From NCBI RefSeq assembly GCF_900116135.1, contig NZ_FOZX01000006.1, positions 62,001-126,000 on the forward strand: a stretch of 64,000 nucleotides of DNA, in the 5' to 3' direction. Positions 25,403 through 34,286 of the stretch are shown here, piece by piece. The number at the start of each line of letters is the position of its first letter. The first letter of the stretch is position 1. Position numbers and translations under genes: made by a program. This stretch comes from Saccharopolyspora flava (GTDB taxonomy: Bacteria > Actinomycetota > Actinomycetes > Mycobacteriales > Pseudonocardiaceae). Under the pieces are notes generated by a model, which was not told the DNA's origin, ran no database searches, and worked only from the letters and a program-made list of their open reading frames with translations.

Positions 25403-26827
25403 GTGCTGACCACCGGCCAGTTACTCGCCGAGCGCTATCGCCTCGGCCGCCGCATCGCGGTCGGCGGCATGGGCGAGGTGTGGGAGGCGGTGGACGTCCG
25501 GCTGGACCGGACCGTGGCGGTCAAGGTCCTCAAGGCCGAGCTGTGCGGGGACGCCGAGTTCCTGCACCGCTTCCGGACCGAGGCCCGCACCACCGCGTCG
25601 CTGAACCACCCGGGCATCGCGGCGGTCCACGACTACGGTGAGACCGCCGCCGTCCCAGACGGTCCGGAGGACACCGCCTACCTGGTGATGGAGCTGGTCG
25701 AGGGAGAGCCGCTCGCGGCGATCCTGGCTCGGGAACGACGGATCAACACCGACCACGTGATGGACATGCTGGAGCAGGCGGGTCAGGCGCTGCAGGCCGC
25801 GCACGAGCGCGGCCTGGTGCACCGGGACGTCAAGCCCGGCAACATCCTGATCACCCCCGAGGGCAAGGTGAAGCTGACCGACTTCGGCATCGCCAAGGCG
25901 GCCGACGCGGCACCGGTCACCCGCAACGGGATGGTGATGGGAACGGCGCACTACATCGCGCCGGAGCAGGCGCTCGGCAGCGACGCCACACCGGCCAGCG
26001 ACGTGTACTCGCTGGCGGTGGTCGGCTACGAGTGCCTGATGGGGCACCGCCCGTTCCTCTCGGAGAACGCGGTGACGGTCGCCATGATGCACATCCGCGA
26101 GATCGCCCCGCCGCTGCCGCCGGACGTGCCCCCGGCCGTGCGGGCGCTGGTCGAGGCGACCCTGGTGAAGGACCCGTGGCGGCGCTACGCCGACGGCGGG
26201 GAGTTCGCCTCGGCGGTCGCCGCGGTGCGCTCGGGCCGGCCGCTGCCGACCCCGTCCGCACTGGTCGCGCAGCAACAACAGCAACGACCGGTGGGCGTGC
26301 CCGGACCGGGGACCGGGGTGCACCCGGTGCCGCCGGGCTCCCCGCCGATGGGCAACACCTACCCGCCCGGGGTGATCCCACCCCAGCAGCCGGCACCCCA
26401 CCAGGCGGCACCGCAACAGCAGCAACAGGTGCCGCAGCAGCAACCGGCGCAGCAGGCGGTTCAGCAACACCAGGTCTCACAGCAGCAGGTCGCGCAACAG
26501 CAGACCCCGATGCCGATGCCCACCGCGGGCGCGGCCGGGGCGATGGGTGGCAATGCTCACCGGCCGAATGCCAACACCAGGGTCGTCGCGTGGATTCTGA
26601 TCGCGGCTCTGGCGGTAGTCTTGCTGGTCGCCATCGGTCTGCTCGCCTACTGGGCAGTACCCCGCTTCGACCTGGGCATGGCCGGACGCGGTCCGGTGGC
26701 CGCCCTGAGCCTGGATTCCACGAACGGTTTGGGACAGACTTCGCATCGGCAGGAACCCATGATCGGAATGCCTCCCGCGGGTGAGATGGGACGATCGTTG
26801 ACAAGGATCGGAACGACGATTCGATGA
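25403..26827 (+). CDS. pknA: PknA: Ser/Thr protein kinase with Gln-rich linker
   Basis: 474 residues from GTG 25403, 3 bp after pbpA. Kinase domain 1-~275: [34 protein letters not shown] and [10 protein letters not shown] are all present, so it should be active. Residues ~290-375 are very rich in Gln, Pro and Ala ([16 protein letters not shown]). A membrane helix follows (~395-415) and a short extracellular tail. PknA controls cell shape and septation and, with PknB, phosphorylates FhaB, Wag31 and others in relatives. Overlaps pknB by 4 bp. Confidence 0.96.
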   Translation: MLTTGQLLAERYRLGRRIAVGGMGEVWEAVDVRLDRTVAVKVLKAELCGDAEFLHRFRTEARTTASLNHPGIAAVHDYGETAAVPDGPEDTAYLVMELVEGEPLAAILARERRINTDHVMDMLEQAGQALQAAHERGLVHRDVKPGNILITPEGKVKLTDFGIAKAADAAPVTRNGMVMGTAHYIAPEQALGSDATPASDVYSLAVVGYECLMGHRPFLSENAVTVAMMHIREIAPPLPPDVPPAVRALVEATLVKDPWRRYADGGEFASAVAAVRSGRPLPTPSALVAQQQQQRPVGVPGPGTGVHPVPPGSPPMGNTYPPGVIPPQQPAPHQAAPQQQQQVPQQQPAQQAVQQHQVSQQQVAQQQTPMPMPTAGAAGAMGGNAHRPNANTRVVAWILIAALAVVLLVAIGLLAYWAVPRFDLGMAGRGPVAALSLDSTNGLGQTSHRQEPMIGMPPAGEMGRSLTRIGTTIR

Positions 26828-28782
26828 GTTCACCTCGACTTCTATCCGACCGCTACGAGCTCGGCGAGACTCTCGGCTACGGCGGTATGTCGGAGGTGCA
26901 CAAGGGCCGCGACACCCGTCTGAGCCGAGACGTCGCGGTCAAGATCCTGCGTGCCGACCTCGCCCGGGACCCCACCTTCCAGCTGCGCTTCCGCCGCGAG
27001 GCGCAGAACGCCGCGGCGCTGAACCACCCGGCCATCGTCGCGGTCTACGACACCGGCGAGACGGACTCCGAGAACGGGCCGCTGCCCTACATCGTGATGG
27101 AGTACGTCGACGGGCGGACGCTGCGCGACATCGTCAAGACCGAGGGGCCGCTGTCGCCCCGGCGGGCGATGGAGGTCATGGCGGACGCCTCGGCGGCCCT
27201 GGACTTCAGCCACCGGCACGGGATCGTGCACCGCGACGTGAAGCCGGCCAACATCATGATCACCCGCTCCGGCGCGGTGAAGGTGATGGACTTCGGCATC
27301 GCGCGGGCGCTGCACGACGGCCAGGCCGCGGTCACCCAGACCGCGGCGGTCATCGGCACCGCCCAGTACCTGTCGCCGGAGCAGGCGCGCGGCGAGGCGG
27401 TGGACGCGCGCAGCGACGTCTACGCCGCGGGCTGCGTGCTGTTCGAGCTGCTCACCGGGGAGCCGCCGTTCACCGGTGACTCCCCCGTCGCGGTCGCCTA
27501 CCAGCACGTCCGGGAGGAGCCGCGCAAGCCCTCCGACGTCGTCCCGGCGACCCCGGCGTCGCTGGACGCGGTGGTGCTCAAGGCGCTGAGCAAGAACCCG
27601 GCCAACCGCTACCAGTCGGCGGCGGAGATGCGCGCCGACCTGGTGCGCGTGCTGTCCGGTCAGCGCCCGAAGGCTCCGATGATCATGTCGGAGGAAGAGC
27701 ACACCGCGATGCTCGGCCAGGGCGGCGGCGCCACCGAGATGATCGGTTCCGGCAGGCACCGCTCGGAGGACGTCGAGGACTACCCGGCGGGCCCGCCGGA
27801 GCGGCGGCGCAGCAAGAACGCCGTGGTCGCGCTGGTCACGCTGGCCTGCGTGGCGGTGTTCGCGCTGGCCGCGTGGCTGGTCACGATGCTGGTCGGCGCC
27901 GGCGAACCGGACCGGGTGGCGGTGCCGAACCTGATGGGCATGACCGCCCAGGCCGCGAACGAGAAGGCCAAGTCCGAGGGCTGGATGGTGCTGCCGCGCT
28001 CGTGCCCGTCGAGCGAGGACAAGATCGGCTCGATCGTCCAGCAGAACCCGAACCCCGGGGCGCTGGGCGTCAAGGAGAGCACCAAGATCGAGCTCTGCGC
28101 GGGAACCGGGCCGGAGTCCACACCGGTCCCGGACCTGTCCGGCATGACCATGACCGAGGCGCAGCAGGAGCTGGAGAAGGTCGGCCTCAAGATCGGGTTG
28201 AACCCGGAGAAGGAGGAGACCTCCGACTCCTCGATGGTCGACAAGATCCTCGACTGGGACAGCAAGGGCACCGAGGTCGCCAAGGGCACCACGATCAACG
28301 TGGTCGTCGGCCAGGCGATCCCGCAGACGGAGGTCCAGGACCTGCGCGGCCAGCAGCTGGACACGGCCAAGGCGTTCCTCGTCGGCGCCGGGTTCCAGGT
28401 CAAGGTCGACCAGCGCGACTCCGACCAGCCAGCCAACACCGTCATCGACCAGTCGCCGTCCGGCGGGACCAAGGCCCGCACCGGTTCGACCGTGACCCTG
28501 GTGGTCTCCAAGGGCAACCAGATCACCATGCCGAACCTGGAGGGCATGTCGAAGGAGGAGGCCGAGTCCGCGCTGAAGGCCTCCGGCTGGAGCGGCTCGC
28601 TCAACGAGACCGAGCAGACGACCGGCGACTCCTCGAAGGACGACAAGGTCGTGGGCAGCTCGCCGCAGGCCGGTCAGAAGATCAGCAAGAACCAGTCGGT
28701 CACGATCTACGTGGGCAAGTACGACAGCTCGAGCACGAGCACCCCGCCGGGCAACGGGGGCGGGTTCTTCCCGTTCCCCTGA
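26824..28782 (+). CDS. pknB: PknB: PASTA-domain Ser/Thr protein kinase
   Basis: 652 residues. Kinase domain 1-~275 with [36 protein letters not shown] and activation loop [17 protein letters not shown], whose two Thr are the usual autophosphorylation sites. A juxtamembrane linker and membrane helix (~335-360) are followed by four PASTA repeats (~363-640), which bind muropeptides or lipid II. It is the master sensor of peptidoglycan synthesis. Last gene of the operon, followed by a strong terminator. Confidence 0.97.
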   Translation: MSSPRLLSDRYELGETLGYGGMSEVHKGRDTRLSRDVAVKILRADLARDPTFQLRFRREAQNAAALNHPAIVAVYDTGETDSENGPLPYIVMEYVDGRTLRDIVKTEGPLSPRRAMEVMADASAALDFSHRHGIVHRDVKPANIMITRSGAVKVMDFGIARALHDGQAAVTQTAAVIGTAQYLSPEQARGEAVDARSDVYAAGCVLFELLTGEPPFTGDSPVAVAYQHVREEPRKPSDVVPATPASLDAVVLKALSKNPANRYQSAAEMRADLVRVLSGQRPKAPMIMSEEEHTAMLGQGGGATEMIGSGRHRSEDVEDYPAGPPERRRSKNAVVALVTLACVAVFALAAWLVTMLVGAGEPDRVAVPNLMGMTAQAANEKAKSEGWMVLPRSCPSSEDKIGSIVQQNPNPGALGVKESTKIELCAGTGPESTPVPDLSGMTMTEAQQELEKVGLKIGLNPEKEETSDSSMVDKILDWDSKGTEVAKGTTINVVVGQAIPQTEVQDLRGQQLDTAKAFLVGAGFQVKVDQRDSDQPANTVIDQSPSGGTKARTGSTVTLVVSKGNQITMPNLEGMSKEEAESALKASGWSGSLNETEQTTGDSSKDDKVVGSSPQAGQKISKNQSVTIYVGKYDSSSTSTPPGNGGGFFPFP

Positions 28783-28794
28783 TCCCCGGTGACG

Positions 28795-28833
28795 AGAGAG
28801 GGGCGGTGGCCGCGATGGCCACCGCCCCTCTCT
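28795..28833. terminator. Terminator between convergent pknB and trpG/pabA
   Basis: A perfect 17-bp inverted repeat (28795-28811 with 28817-28833), loop GCGAT, followed on the plus strand by TCTGTTC. It probably serves both strands. Confidence 0.85.
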
Positions 28834-28847
28834 TCTGTTCGGGTGGG

Positions 28848-29486
28848 TCAGCGCGCGGCGGCCGCGACCTTGCGCATGTCGGCTTCGAGCCGGTCGACGA
28901 CGTGATCCGGGACCGGGTGGCCCGCCGAGGCCATCCAGTTGGCGAGCATCCGGTGGCCGCCGTCGGTGAGCACCGACTCGGGGTGGAACTGCACGCCCTC
29001 GATCGGCAGCTCGCGGTGGCGCATGCCCATCACGATGCCGGAGTCGGTGCGGGCGGTGACCTCGAAGTCGTCCGGGATCGTGTCGGACAGCACGATCAGC
29101 GAGTGGTAGCGGGTCGCGATGAACGGCTGCGGCAGCCCGGCGAACACGCCGGTCCCGGAGTGCTCGATCTCGCTGGTCTTGCCGTGCAGCAGCTCGGGCG
29201 CGCGCTCCACCGAACCGCCCCACACCGCGCCGATGGCCTGGTGCCCGAGGCACACGCCGAAGGCGGGCTTGCGCTCGGCGGCGCAGCGCTGGATGAGCTC
29301 CATCGTCCGGCCCGCACGGTCCGGCGTGCCCGGACCGGGGCTGAGCAACACCCCGTCGGCCGCGGCCACGTCGTCGTCGGTGACGGCGTCGTTGCGGCGC
29401 ACCACGCACTCGGCGCCGAGCTGCGCGAGGTACTGCACCAGGTTGTAGACGAAGCTGTCGTAGTTGTCGACCACCAGAACACGCAC
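28848..29486 (-). CDS. Anthranilate / aminodeoxychorismate synthase glutamine amidotransferase component II
   Basis: 212 residues from GTG 29486. Class I glutamine amidotransferase: LLSPGPGTPDRAG (oxyanion), GVCLGHQAIG with the nucleophile Cys, and a C-terminal GVQFHPESVLTDGG with the catalytic His-x-Glu. It supplies ammonia to TrpE or PabB. In mycobacteria the gene at this site is called trpG; with no partner nearby the tryptophan versus folate role cannot be decided, and one subunit may serve both. Confidence 0.93.
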   Translation of the reverse strand: MRVLVVDNYDSFVYNLVQYLAQLGAECVVRRNDAVTDDDVAAADGVLLSPGPGTPDRAGRTMELIQRCAAERKPAFGVCLGHQAIGAVWGGSVERAPELLHGKTSEIEHSGTGVFAGLPQPFIATRYHSLIVLSDTIPDDFEVTARTDSGIVMGMRHRELPIEGVQFHPESVLTDGGHRMLANWMASAGHPVPDHVVDRLEADMRKVAAAAR

Positions 29487-29525
29487 CCCGTCAGGGTACG
29501 CGGTCCCGCCAAGGGATTTACCCGG

Positions 29526-29681
29526 TCAACCGGTGGTGACGTCGTTGAACGGCAGCAGCGGCTCGGCCCAGGGGAACACCACGAACAGCAGCAGCGCGAC
29601 CACCGCCGCGACGAGCACCAGCGCGATCAGCGCCTTGGCCGGGAACGGGCCGGGCAGGTGCCGCCAGATCCACGCGTACAT
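29526..29681 (-). CDS. Small single-pass membrane protein downstream of sortase
   Basis: 51 residues from ATG 29681, with GGAGGAG upstream and a one-base overlap with the sortase stop (TGATG), so it is translationally coupled. The sequence has a short aromatic N-terminus, one long hydrophobic helix (AKALIALVLVAAVVALLLFVVF) and a PFNDVTTG end. It may assist the class E sortase or simply share its operon. Function unknown. Confidence 0.75.
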   Translation of the reverse strand: MYAWIWRHLPGPFPAKALIALVLVAAVVALLLFVVFPWAEPLLPFNDVTTG

Positions 29682-30517
29682 CAGCGCTCCTCCAGTTCCG
29701 GGGGCCGCAGGTCGGGGTGCTCGGCGACCTTGGGGTACTGCTTGGTGAGGACGCCGTGGATGATCATCCGCTCGCGGGCGGAGAACTCCGGGTTGCAGGT
29801 GGTCAGCGTGATCAGCCGGGTGAGCTGCTCGCGCGGGAAGGCCGCCGGGTCCAGGCCCGGGACCGGGTGGATCACCTCGCCCTGCGCGGGCTTGACGATG
29901 TGCCTGCCGACGACTTGGTCGTAGGGCGCGGGGATCGGCGCCACGCCCCGGCACCGCGGGTCGCCGCCGTGCCCGTTCCAGCCCGCGACCTCGTCGCCCA
30001 TCGGCAGCACCCGGTAGACGTACCAGTGGGTCGCGGTCTCCACCACGATCGGCGCGCACGAGGGCAGCTTGTCCAGGTCGTTGAACGGCGCGCCGCGACC
30101 GATCCGGTGCCCGGCGACCGCGAAGTTGCCCTGCTCCCCCGGCCACGCCGTGCCGGTGTAGTGCCCGGGACCGCGCGCGAGGGTCTTGAGGTCGGTGCCC
30201 TCCAGCACGGTGAAGTCGAAGTCCGGCCCGAACTCCGGCAGGTAGAGCTGCGCGAACCCGGCCCCGTGCGCGGGCGGCGGTGGCTCGGCGATCGGGTGCA
30301 GCTGCTGGGCCTGCCACCGGTCGTGCATCCGGCCGGTCGCGCTCGCCTGGTCCCGCGCGGTGAACAGGTCCGTCACGTACACCACGTAGAACACGAACAG
30401 CAGCAGGACCAGGCCGGCGGTGATCATCAGCTCGCCGAGGACCCGGATCACCGCGCGCACCCGGTTGCCCTTCGGCGGCGGAGGCGACTGGGGCGGGCTC
30501 TGCACGGACGAAACCAC
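29681..30517 (-). CDS. Class E sortase
   Basis: 278 residues. N-terminal membrane helix (LGELMITAGLVLLLFVFYVVYV) after a Pro-rich cytoplasmic start. The sortase fold has the catalytic His in FAVAGHRIGRG, the Cys in LITLTTCNPEFS and the Arg in SARERM. Class E sortases of high-GC actinobacteria attach LAXTG-type proteins to the wall. Located at the position of srtE-like genes in Streptomyces (next to crgA and trpG). Confidence 0.92.
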   Translation of the reverse strand: MVSSVQSPPQSPPPPKGNRVRAVIRVLGELMITAGLVLLLFVFYVVYVTDLFTARDQASATGRMHDRWQAQQLHPIAEPPPPAHGAGFAQLYLPEFGPDFDFTVLEGTDLKTLARGPGHYTGTAWPGEQGNFAVAGHRIGRGAPFNDLDKLPSCAPIVVETATHWYVYRVLPMGDEVAGWNGHGGDPRCRGVAPIPAPYDQVVGRHIVKPAQGEVIHPVPGLDPAAFPREQLTRLITLTTCNPEFSARERMIIHGVLTKQYPKVAEHPDLRPPELEER

Positions 30518-30668
30518 GACGTTCCTCTCCGGTCACGGCTTTGCGAGGGGTGCTCGATCAGCGCTGTGATTACGTTAACGTGGTAGGTGGAAGAGGAGCC
30601 GTTCCGCCGCCCCTGGATCGGGTGATGTCGCGGGACGGCGGTGCCGCATCACCTGGCGAGGACACCAC

Positions 30669-30935
30669 ATGCCGAAGTCCAAGGTCCGCAAGAAGGACGA
30701 CTCCAACCCGGCTGTCGATCGCCGCACGCCGGTGAAGGCGAAGGCCGTCGGCCCGTCGCACCCGATCTACGTCGCCGTCATGCTCGGCCTGATGATCATC
30801 GGGTTGCTCTGGCTGGTCGTCAACTACATCGCGGGCGACAAGATCGGTTTCATGAGCGACCTGGGCGGGTGGAATTTCGCCGTGGGCTTCGCGTTCATGA
30901 TCGTCGGCCTGCTGATGACCATGCGGTGGCGCTGA
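30669..30935 (+). CDS. crgA: CrgA cell-division protein
   Basis: 88 residues from ATG 30669 with GAGGAC upstream. A basic N-terminus (MPKSKVRKKDD), then two membrane helices (IYVAVMLGLMIIGLLWLVVNYI and WNFAVGFAFMIVGLLMTM), the CrgA pattern. CrgA recruits FtsI and other divisome parts in mycobacteria and blocks FtsZ ring formation in Streptomyces. Divergent from the sortase gene. Confidence 0.95.
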   Translation: MPKSKVRKKDDSNPAVDRRTPVKAKAVGPSHPIYVAVMLGLMIIGLLWLVVNYIAGDKIGFMSDLGGWNFAVGFAFMIVGLLMTMRWR

Positions 30936-31037
30936 ACCGGTCCGCTGACCTGCGGTGATCCCCGCCCTCGACCGCGCCATAAGGCCGGTGGGCGGGGTGC
31001 GCAATTCGAGTCCGGAGCGCGACGACGCTTCGTGCAC

Positions 31038-31069
31038 GAGCTCCGAAGGGGTGAACTCCTTCGGAGCTC
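31038..31069 (+). terminator. Hairpin terminator downstream of crgA
   Basis: GAGCTCCGAAGG (31038-31049) pairs perfectly with CCTTCGGAGCTC (31058-31069). No long T-run follows, so it may be a GC-type actinobacterial terminator. A TTGACA element at 31088-31093 just beyond could belong to the next gene's promoter. Confidence 0.6.
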
Positions 31070-31131
31070 ACTCATCCCATCGCCGTCTTGACAGACGGTC
31101 AGCGAAACACACGTGTGTAACTAGTCCCCAG

Positions 31132-31175
31132 TGGGGATAAGTCCTGTGGATAACTCGTCGATAGCGGGTGGATAA
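31132..31175. other. Three DnaA-box-like sequences upstream of the PH-domain gene
   Basis: TGGGGATAA (31132-31140), TGTGGATAA (31145-31153, a perfect TTATCCACA box on the minus strand) and GGTGGATAA (31167-31175) lie immediately before the GTG start at 31178. All are in one orientation, as in the cluster at 16.5 kb. Confidence 0.7.
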
Positions 31176-31177
31176 CG

Positions 31178-31576
31178 GTGGACGCGAAGCGCTGGGCACC
31201 CCCGGCGGCGCTGGTCGGCTGCGGCTGGGTGCTCGCCGCGGGCGCGCTGACCTGGGCTTTCCTCGCCACCAGACCACCCGACCGGCTCTTCGCCGGAGTC
31301 CTGGCGGTCGCGCTGCTGGCCGCGTCGCTGTTCGGCACGCTCTGCCGGCCCCGGCTGCAGGCCGACGCCACCGGCATCACGGTGCGCACGCTGACCGGGC
31401 GCAGGCACTTCGCGTGGGACCGGGTCACCATCCGCGTCCGGGAGACCCGCAGGCTCGGCCTGACCGGCACCAGCCTGGAGCTCGACGCGGACCCGGACCT
31501 CACCGTCCTCACCCGCCTCGACCTGGGCGAAGACCCCTACGCGGCGGCCGACGCGCTGCACGCGCTCCGCCGCTGA
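31178..31576 (+). CDS. PH-domain-like membrane protein (Rv0010c position)
   Basis: 132 residues from GTG 31178. Two N-terminal membrane helices (~10-30 and ~38-55) are followed by a small beta-rich domain (LQADATGITVRTLTGRRHFAWDRV) typical of low-molecular-weight PH-domain proteins of actinobacteria. By position it corresponds to mycobacterial Rv0010c. Role unknown. DnaA boxes directly precede the start. Confidence 0.82.
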   Translation: MDAKRWAPPAALVGCGWVLAAGALTWAFLATRPPDRLFAGVLAVALLAASLFGTLCRPRLQADATGITVRTLTGRRHFAWDRVTIRVRETRRLGLTGTSLELDADPDLTVLTRLDLGEDPYAAADALHALRR

Positions 31577-31583
31577 GGCCGCG

Positions 31584-32501
31584 TCAGCCGCAGACCACCT
31601 CGTAGCCGGAGCCGAAGCAGGACAGGTCGCCGTAGCCGGTGTCGCGGACGAACAGGACCACGACCAGCAGCACCAGCAACCCGACCAGCGCACCGGCCTG
31701 GACCAGGTCGCGGCGCCGGCGCGGCGCGTAGACCAGCGCGGCCGTCGACGCGGCGCCGAGGAGCAGCCCGCCGATGTGCCCGAGCAGCGAGATGCCCGGG
31801 ATGAGCACGCTGGCCACGATGTTCAGCGCGATCACGGTCACCACCGGCCGCAGGCTCACCTTGAGCCGCAGCGCGGCGACCGCGATGCCGCCCATCAGCC
31901 CGTACACCGCACCCGACGCACCGGCCACCGGGCTGTCACCCGCGCCCAGCAGGAACACCGCGGTGCTGCCGCCGAGCAGCGACAACCCGTAGACCGCGGC
32001 GAACCGCGCGCGACCGAGCAGCAGCTCCAAGTCCCGCCCGATCACCCACAGCGCGAGCATGTTCATCACCAGGTGCACCACGCCGATGTGCAGGAAGCCC
32101 GAGGTGACCAGCCGCCACCACTGACCGCCCGCCACCGTGATCGGCACCAGGGCGTAGTCGATGAACAGGTTCGAGTGGAAGTTCGCGCCGAAGTTGCCCG
32201 CCTGGACGGCGGTCGCCACGTAGGCGGCGACGTTCAGCGCGATCAGCAGCGGCACCAGGAGCGGCTTGTCGCGCAGCCGCGCACCGGCGACCGTCACCGG
32301 TCGCCGCACGGTCGCGCCCGCCTCGCGGACGCAGTCGACGCACTGCTGGCCGACGGAGGCGTCGCGCAGGCACTCCGGGCAGGCCGGGCGTTCGCACCGG
32401 GTGCAACGCAGGCCGGTCGGCCGGTCGGGGTGCCGCACGCACGTCGGTAACTGCGGCGGCGCCCCGTCCGGTCCGGGCGTCGTTCCGGGTGGCACAGTCA
32501 C
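31584..32501 (-). CDS. Rhomboid-family intramembrane serine protease with N-terminal zinc ribbon
   Basis: 305 residues from GTG 32501. Residues ~21-62 hold Cys/His pairs (CVRH, CTRCERPACPECL, CVDC), a B-box/zinc-ribbon-like module. Six or seven membrane helices follow, with the rhomboid serine in GASGAVYGL and the catalytic His in LLGHIGGLLLG, plus the usual HLVMNMLALWVIG of TM2. It should cleave membrane proteins within the bilayer. It sits downstream of ppiA on the same strand with a 27-bp gap. Confidence 0.93.
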   Translation of the reverse strand: MTVPPGTTPGPDGAPPQLPTCVRHPDRPTGLRCTRCERPACPECLRDASVGQQCVDCVREAGATVRRPVTVAGARLRDKPLLVPLLIALNVAAYVATAVQAGNFGANFHSNLFIDYALVPITVAGGQWWRLVTSGFLHIGVVHLVMNMLALWVIGRDLELLLGRARFAAVYGLSLLGGSTAVFLLGAGDSPVAGASGAVYGLMGGIAVAALRLKVSLRPVVTVIALNIVASVLIPGISLLGHIGGLLLGAASTAALVYAPRRRRDLVQAGALVGLLVLLVVVLFVRDTGYGDLSCFGSGYEVVCG

Positions 32502-32528
32502 GGGTGAGACCTGCTTTCCCGGGCGGTG

Positions 32529-33077
32529 TCAGCCGCGCTCGATCGAAACCTTCTCGATGACGATGTCGTTGACCGGGCGGTCGTTGCGACCGGTCGCGGT
32601 GCCGGCGATCGTGTCGACGACCTCGCGCGACGCCTGGTCCGCGACCTCGCCGAAGATGGTGTGCTTGTAGTTCAGCCAGGACGTCGCCGCCACGGTCACG
32701 AAGAACTGCGAGCCGTTGGTGTTCGGCCCGGCGTTCGCCATCGCGAGCAGGTAGGGCTTGGTGAACTGCAGTTCCGGGTGGAACTCGTCCGCGAACTGGT
32801 ATCCGGGGCCACCGCGGCCGGTGCCCGTCGGGTCACCGGTCTGGATCATGAAGCCTTCGATGACCCGGTGGAAGATCACGCCGTCGTAGAACGGCCCGGA
32901 GCGTTCGCCCTTGGCGTTCGGCTCCGTGTATTCCTGGGTCCCCTCGGCGAGGCCCACGAAGTTCTTCACGGTCTTGGGCGCCTGGTCGGGGAACAGGTTG
33001 ATCCGGATGTCGCCCTGCGAGGTGTGCAGGGTCGCGGTCAACTTCGTCCCAACGAGCGATCCGTTGTCTTCAGCCAC
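32529..33077 (-). CDS. ppiA: Cyclophilin-type peptidyl-prolyl cis-trans isomerase
   Basis: 182 residues from ATG 33077, no signal peptide, so cytoplasmic. Cyclophilin signature: VIFHRVIEGFMIQTGD with the catalytic Arg, then LAMANAGPNTNGSQFFVT and the substrate-groove Trp/His region. Corresponds in position to mycobacterial ppiA (Rv0009). Confidence 0.96.
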   Translation of the reverse strand: MAEDNGSLVGTKLTATLHTSQGDIRINLFPDQAPKTVKNFVGLAEGTQEYTEPNAKGERSGPFYDGVIFHRVIEGFMIQTGDPTGTGRGGPGYQFADEFHPELQFTKPYLLAMANAGPNTNGSQFFVTVAATSWLNYKHTIFGEVADQASREVVDTIAGTATGRNDRPVNDIVIEKVSIERG

Positions 33078-33250
33078 CCGACCATCCTGCCATCGAGCGG
33101 GCCGATTGCGGTGTCTGGGTGCAGTATGGGCGGGTCCGCGCCCTTTACCCGGCTTTCCCGCAGTCGCGAGGCCGGGTGGGCGATTGGCGCGTGCTCATCC
33201 CGGGAAACCCGACTGGTGGAAAGCAGCCAGGCCGAGGAGGTCAACAGGCG

Positions 33251-33823
33251 ATGGATGAAGTGAAGGCGATGGCCAGGGCCGGCGAGACCGTGGGCAAGGC
33301 GGTCGGTACCGGCATCAAGCAGGCCCGCCACGGCGCGAAGAGCGCAGGTGAGACCGGCGCGGCGCTGTCCAAGCAGGCGGCGGCGCGGGCGGAGCAGGAG
33401 CTCTCCCGGCGCGGCTACTCGACCGAGGAGCTGCAGGAGCTGATCGCTCAGCGCGCCACCGGCAAGTCCCGCAAGGAGCTCGCCAAGCAGGCCAAGCAGG
33501 CCCGCGCGGAGTGGGAGAAGCGCACCAAGGAGTCCCGCAAGAAGCTCGCGGCCCGGATCGATCCGGCCCCGGCCAAGAAGCGCCGCCGCTGGCCGTGGGC
33601 GCTGCTGGTCCTGATGCTCCTGGGCGCGGCCGCCGCGGCCGTCGCGCTCACCCGGCGTCCGCAGGAGCTCCCACTGGCCACCGCGGAGGACGAGCCCTGG
33701 GACGCCCACACCCCGGGCGCCCCGCAGGCCCGCCACCGGGCACCGGCCGACAGCGCGCCCGCGACGACCGACGGCCACCGCGACAAGGCGGAAACCCCCA
33801 GGTCAACGCCACCGACCCGCTGA
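33251..33823 (+). CDS. cwsA: CwsA-like cell-wall/septum protein
   Basis: 190 residues from ATG 33251; the open frame upstream lacks a start site with a ribosome-binding site. The N-terminal ~115 residues are highly charged Ala/Lys/Glu helices (coiled-coil-like), then a basic stretch KKRRRWPW, one membrane helix (ALLVLMLLGAAAAAVAL) and a disordered extracellular tail. In mycobacteria CwsA (Rv0008c), at this same place, interacts with Wag31 and CrgA. Sequence similarity is weak, so the name rests mainly on position and topology. Confidence 0.75.
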   Translation: MDEVKAMARAGETVGKAVGTGIKQARHGAKSAGETGAALSKQAAARAEQELSRRGYSTEELQELIAQRATGKSRKELAKQAKQARAEWEKRTKESRKKLAARIDPAPAKKRRRWPWALLVLMLLGAAAAAVALTRRPQELPLATAEDEPWDAHTPGAPQARHRAPADSAPATTDGHRDKAETPRSTPPTR

Positions 33824-33836
33824 CCTGAACGACGAG

Positions 33837-33863
33837 AAGCCGGGCCAGACGGCCCGGCTTTTC
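33837..33863 (+). terminator. Intrinsic terminator downstream of cwsA
   Basis: AAGCCGGGCC (33837-33846), loop AGAC, GGCCCGGCTT (33851-33860), then TT. Perfect 10-bp stem with a short T tail. Confidence 0.8.
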
Positions 33864-33950
33864 CATGCTCAGCATTAATAGTGAGTGCCTCCACTGGCTG
33901 CTGAGAAATCAGTGGCACCACGCGACGAGAAACCCGGCCACCAAAAGCGA

Positions 33951-33977
33951 AAACGCCCCGCGTTGTGCGGGGCGTTT
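33951..33977 (-). terminator. Intrinsic terminator downstream of tRNA-Ala
   Basis: AAACGCCCCGC (33951-33961) pairs perfectly with GCGGGGCGTTT (33967-33977). On the minus strand it lies 12 bp after the tRNA-Ala 3-prime end and is followed by TCGCTTTTGG. Confidence 0.85.
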
Positions 33978-33988
33978 CAATCGCTACG

Positions 33989-34061
33989 TGGAGACGAGGG
34001 GAATCGAACCCCTAACCCCCGCCTTGCAAAGGCGGTGCTCTGCCAATTGAGCTACGTCCCC
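33989..34061 (-). tRNA. tRNA-Ala (TGC)
   Basis: 73 nt on the minus strand including the discriminator A; CCA not encoded. Acceptor GGGGACG pairs with CGTCTCC (one G-T). Anticodon loop TTTGCAA gives anticodon TGC. T-arm GGTTCGATTCC is canonical. Conserved position after gyrA, tRNA-Ile and DLW-39. Confidence 0.96.
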
Positions 34062-34097
34062 CAATGGCGGCGGAGGTCAGGGCCCCCGGCCTGAGGA

Positions 34098-34214
34098 TCA
34101 GGCCTCGGCGGTGGCCTCGCGCCAGAGGTCGGCCTCGGCCTTCGCGGCCTTGTTGCGACGAACCACGAACAGCACGACTCCGGCAACTGCGGCGAGTGCG
34201 AGCAGCTTCTTCAT
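34098..34214 (-). CDS. DLW-39-family small membrane protein
   Basis: 38 residues from ATG 34214, with TAGGAGG 8 nt upstream, ending in TGA at 34098. The sequence starts MKKLLALAAVAGVVLFVV, a single membrane helix, then RRNKAAKAEADLWREATAEA. The DLW motif near the end and the total length mark the actinobacterial DLW-39 family, which I recall as occurring between tRNA-Ile and tRNA-Ala near gyrA. Function unknown. It is easily missed because it is so short. Confidence 0.85.
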   Translation of the reverse strand: MKKLLALAAVAGVVLFVVRRNKAAKAEADLWREATAEA

Positions 34215-34286
34215 TCCGGTCGCCTCCTACCTGGCATCCATGCCAGTGATGTTCGAGTCTGAGAGAAAAGGGAAGAACTTCCCGAG

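Noticed and set aside
26842-29409. 855-codon open frame antisense to pknB
   Set aside because: Composition is Arg/Gly/His/Asp-rich and it spans two convergent genes and a terminator; a shadow frame.
30541-31140. A small gene between crgA and the PH-domain gene or antisense to them
   Set aside because: Frames there overlap hairpins and DnaA boxes and lack start signals.
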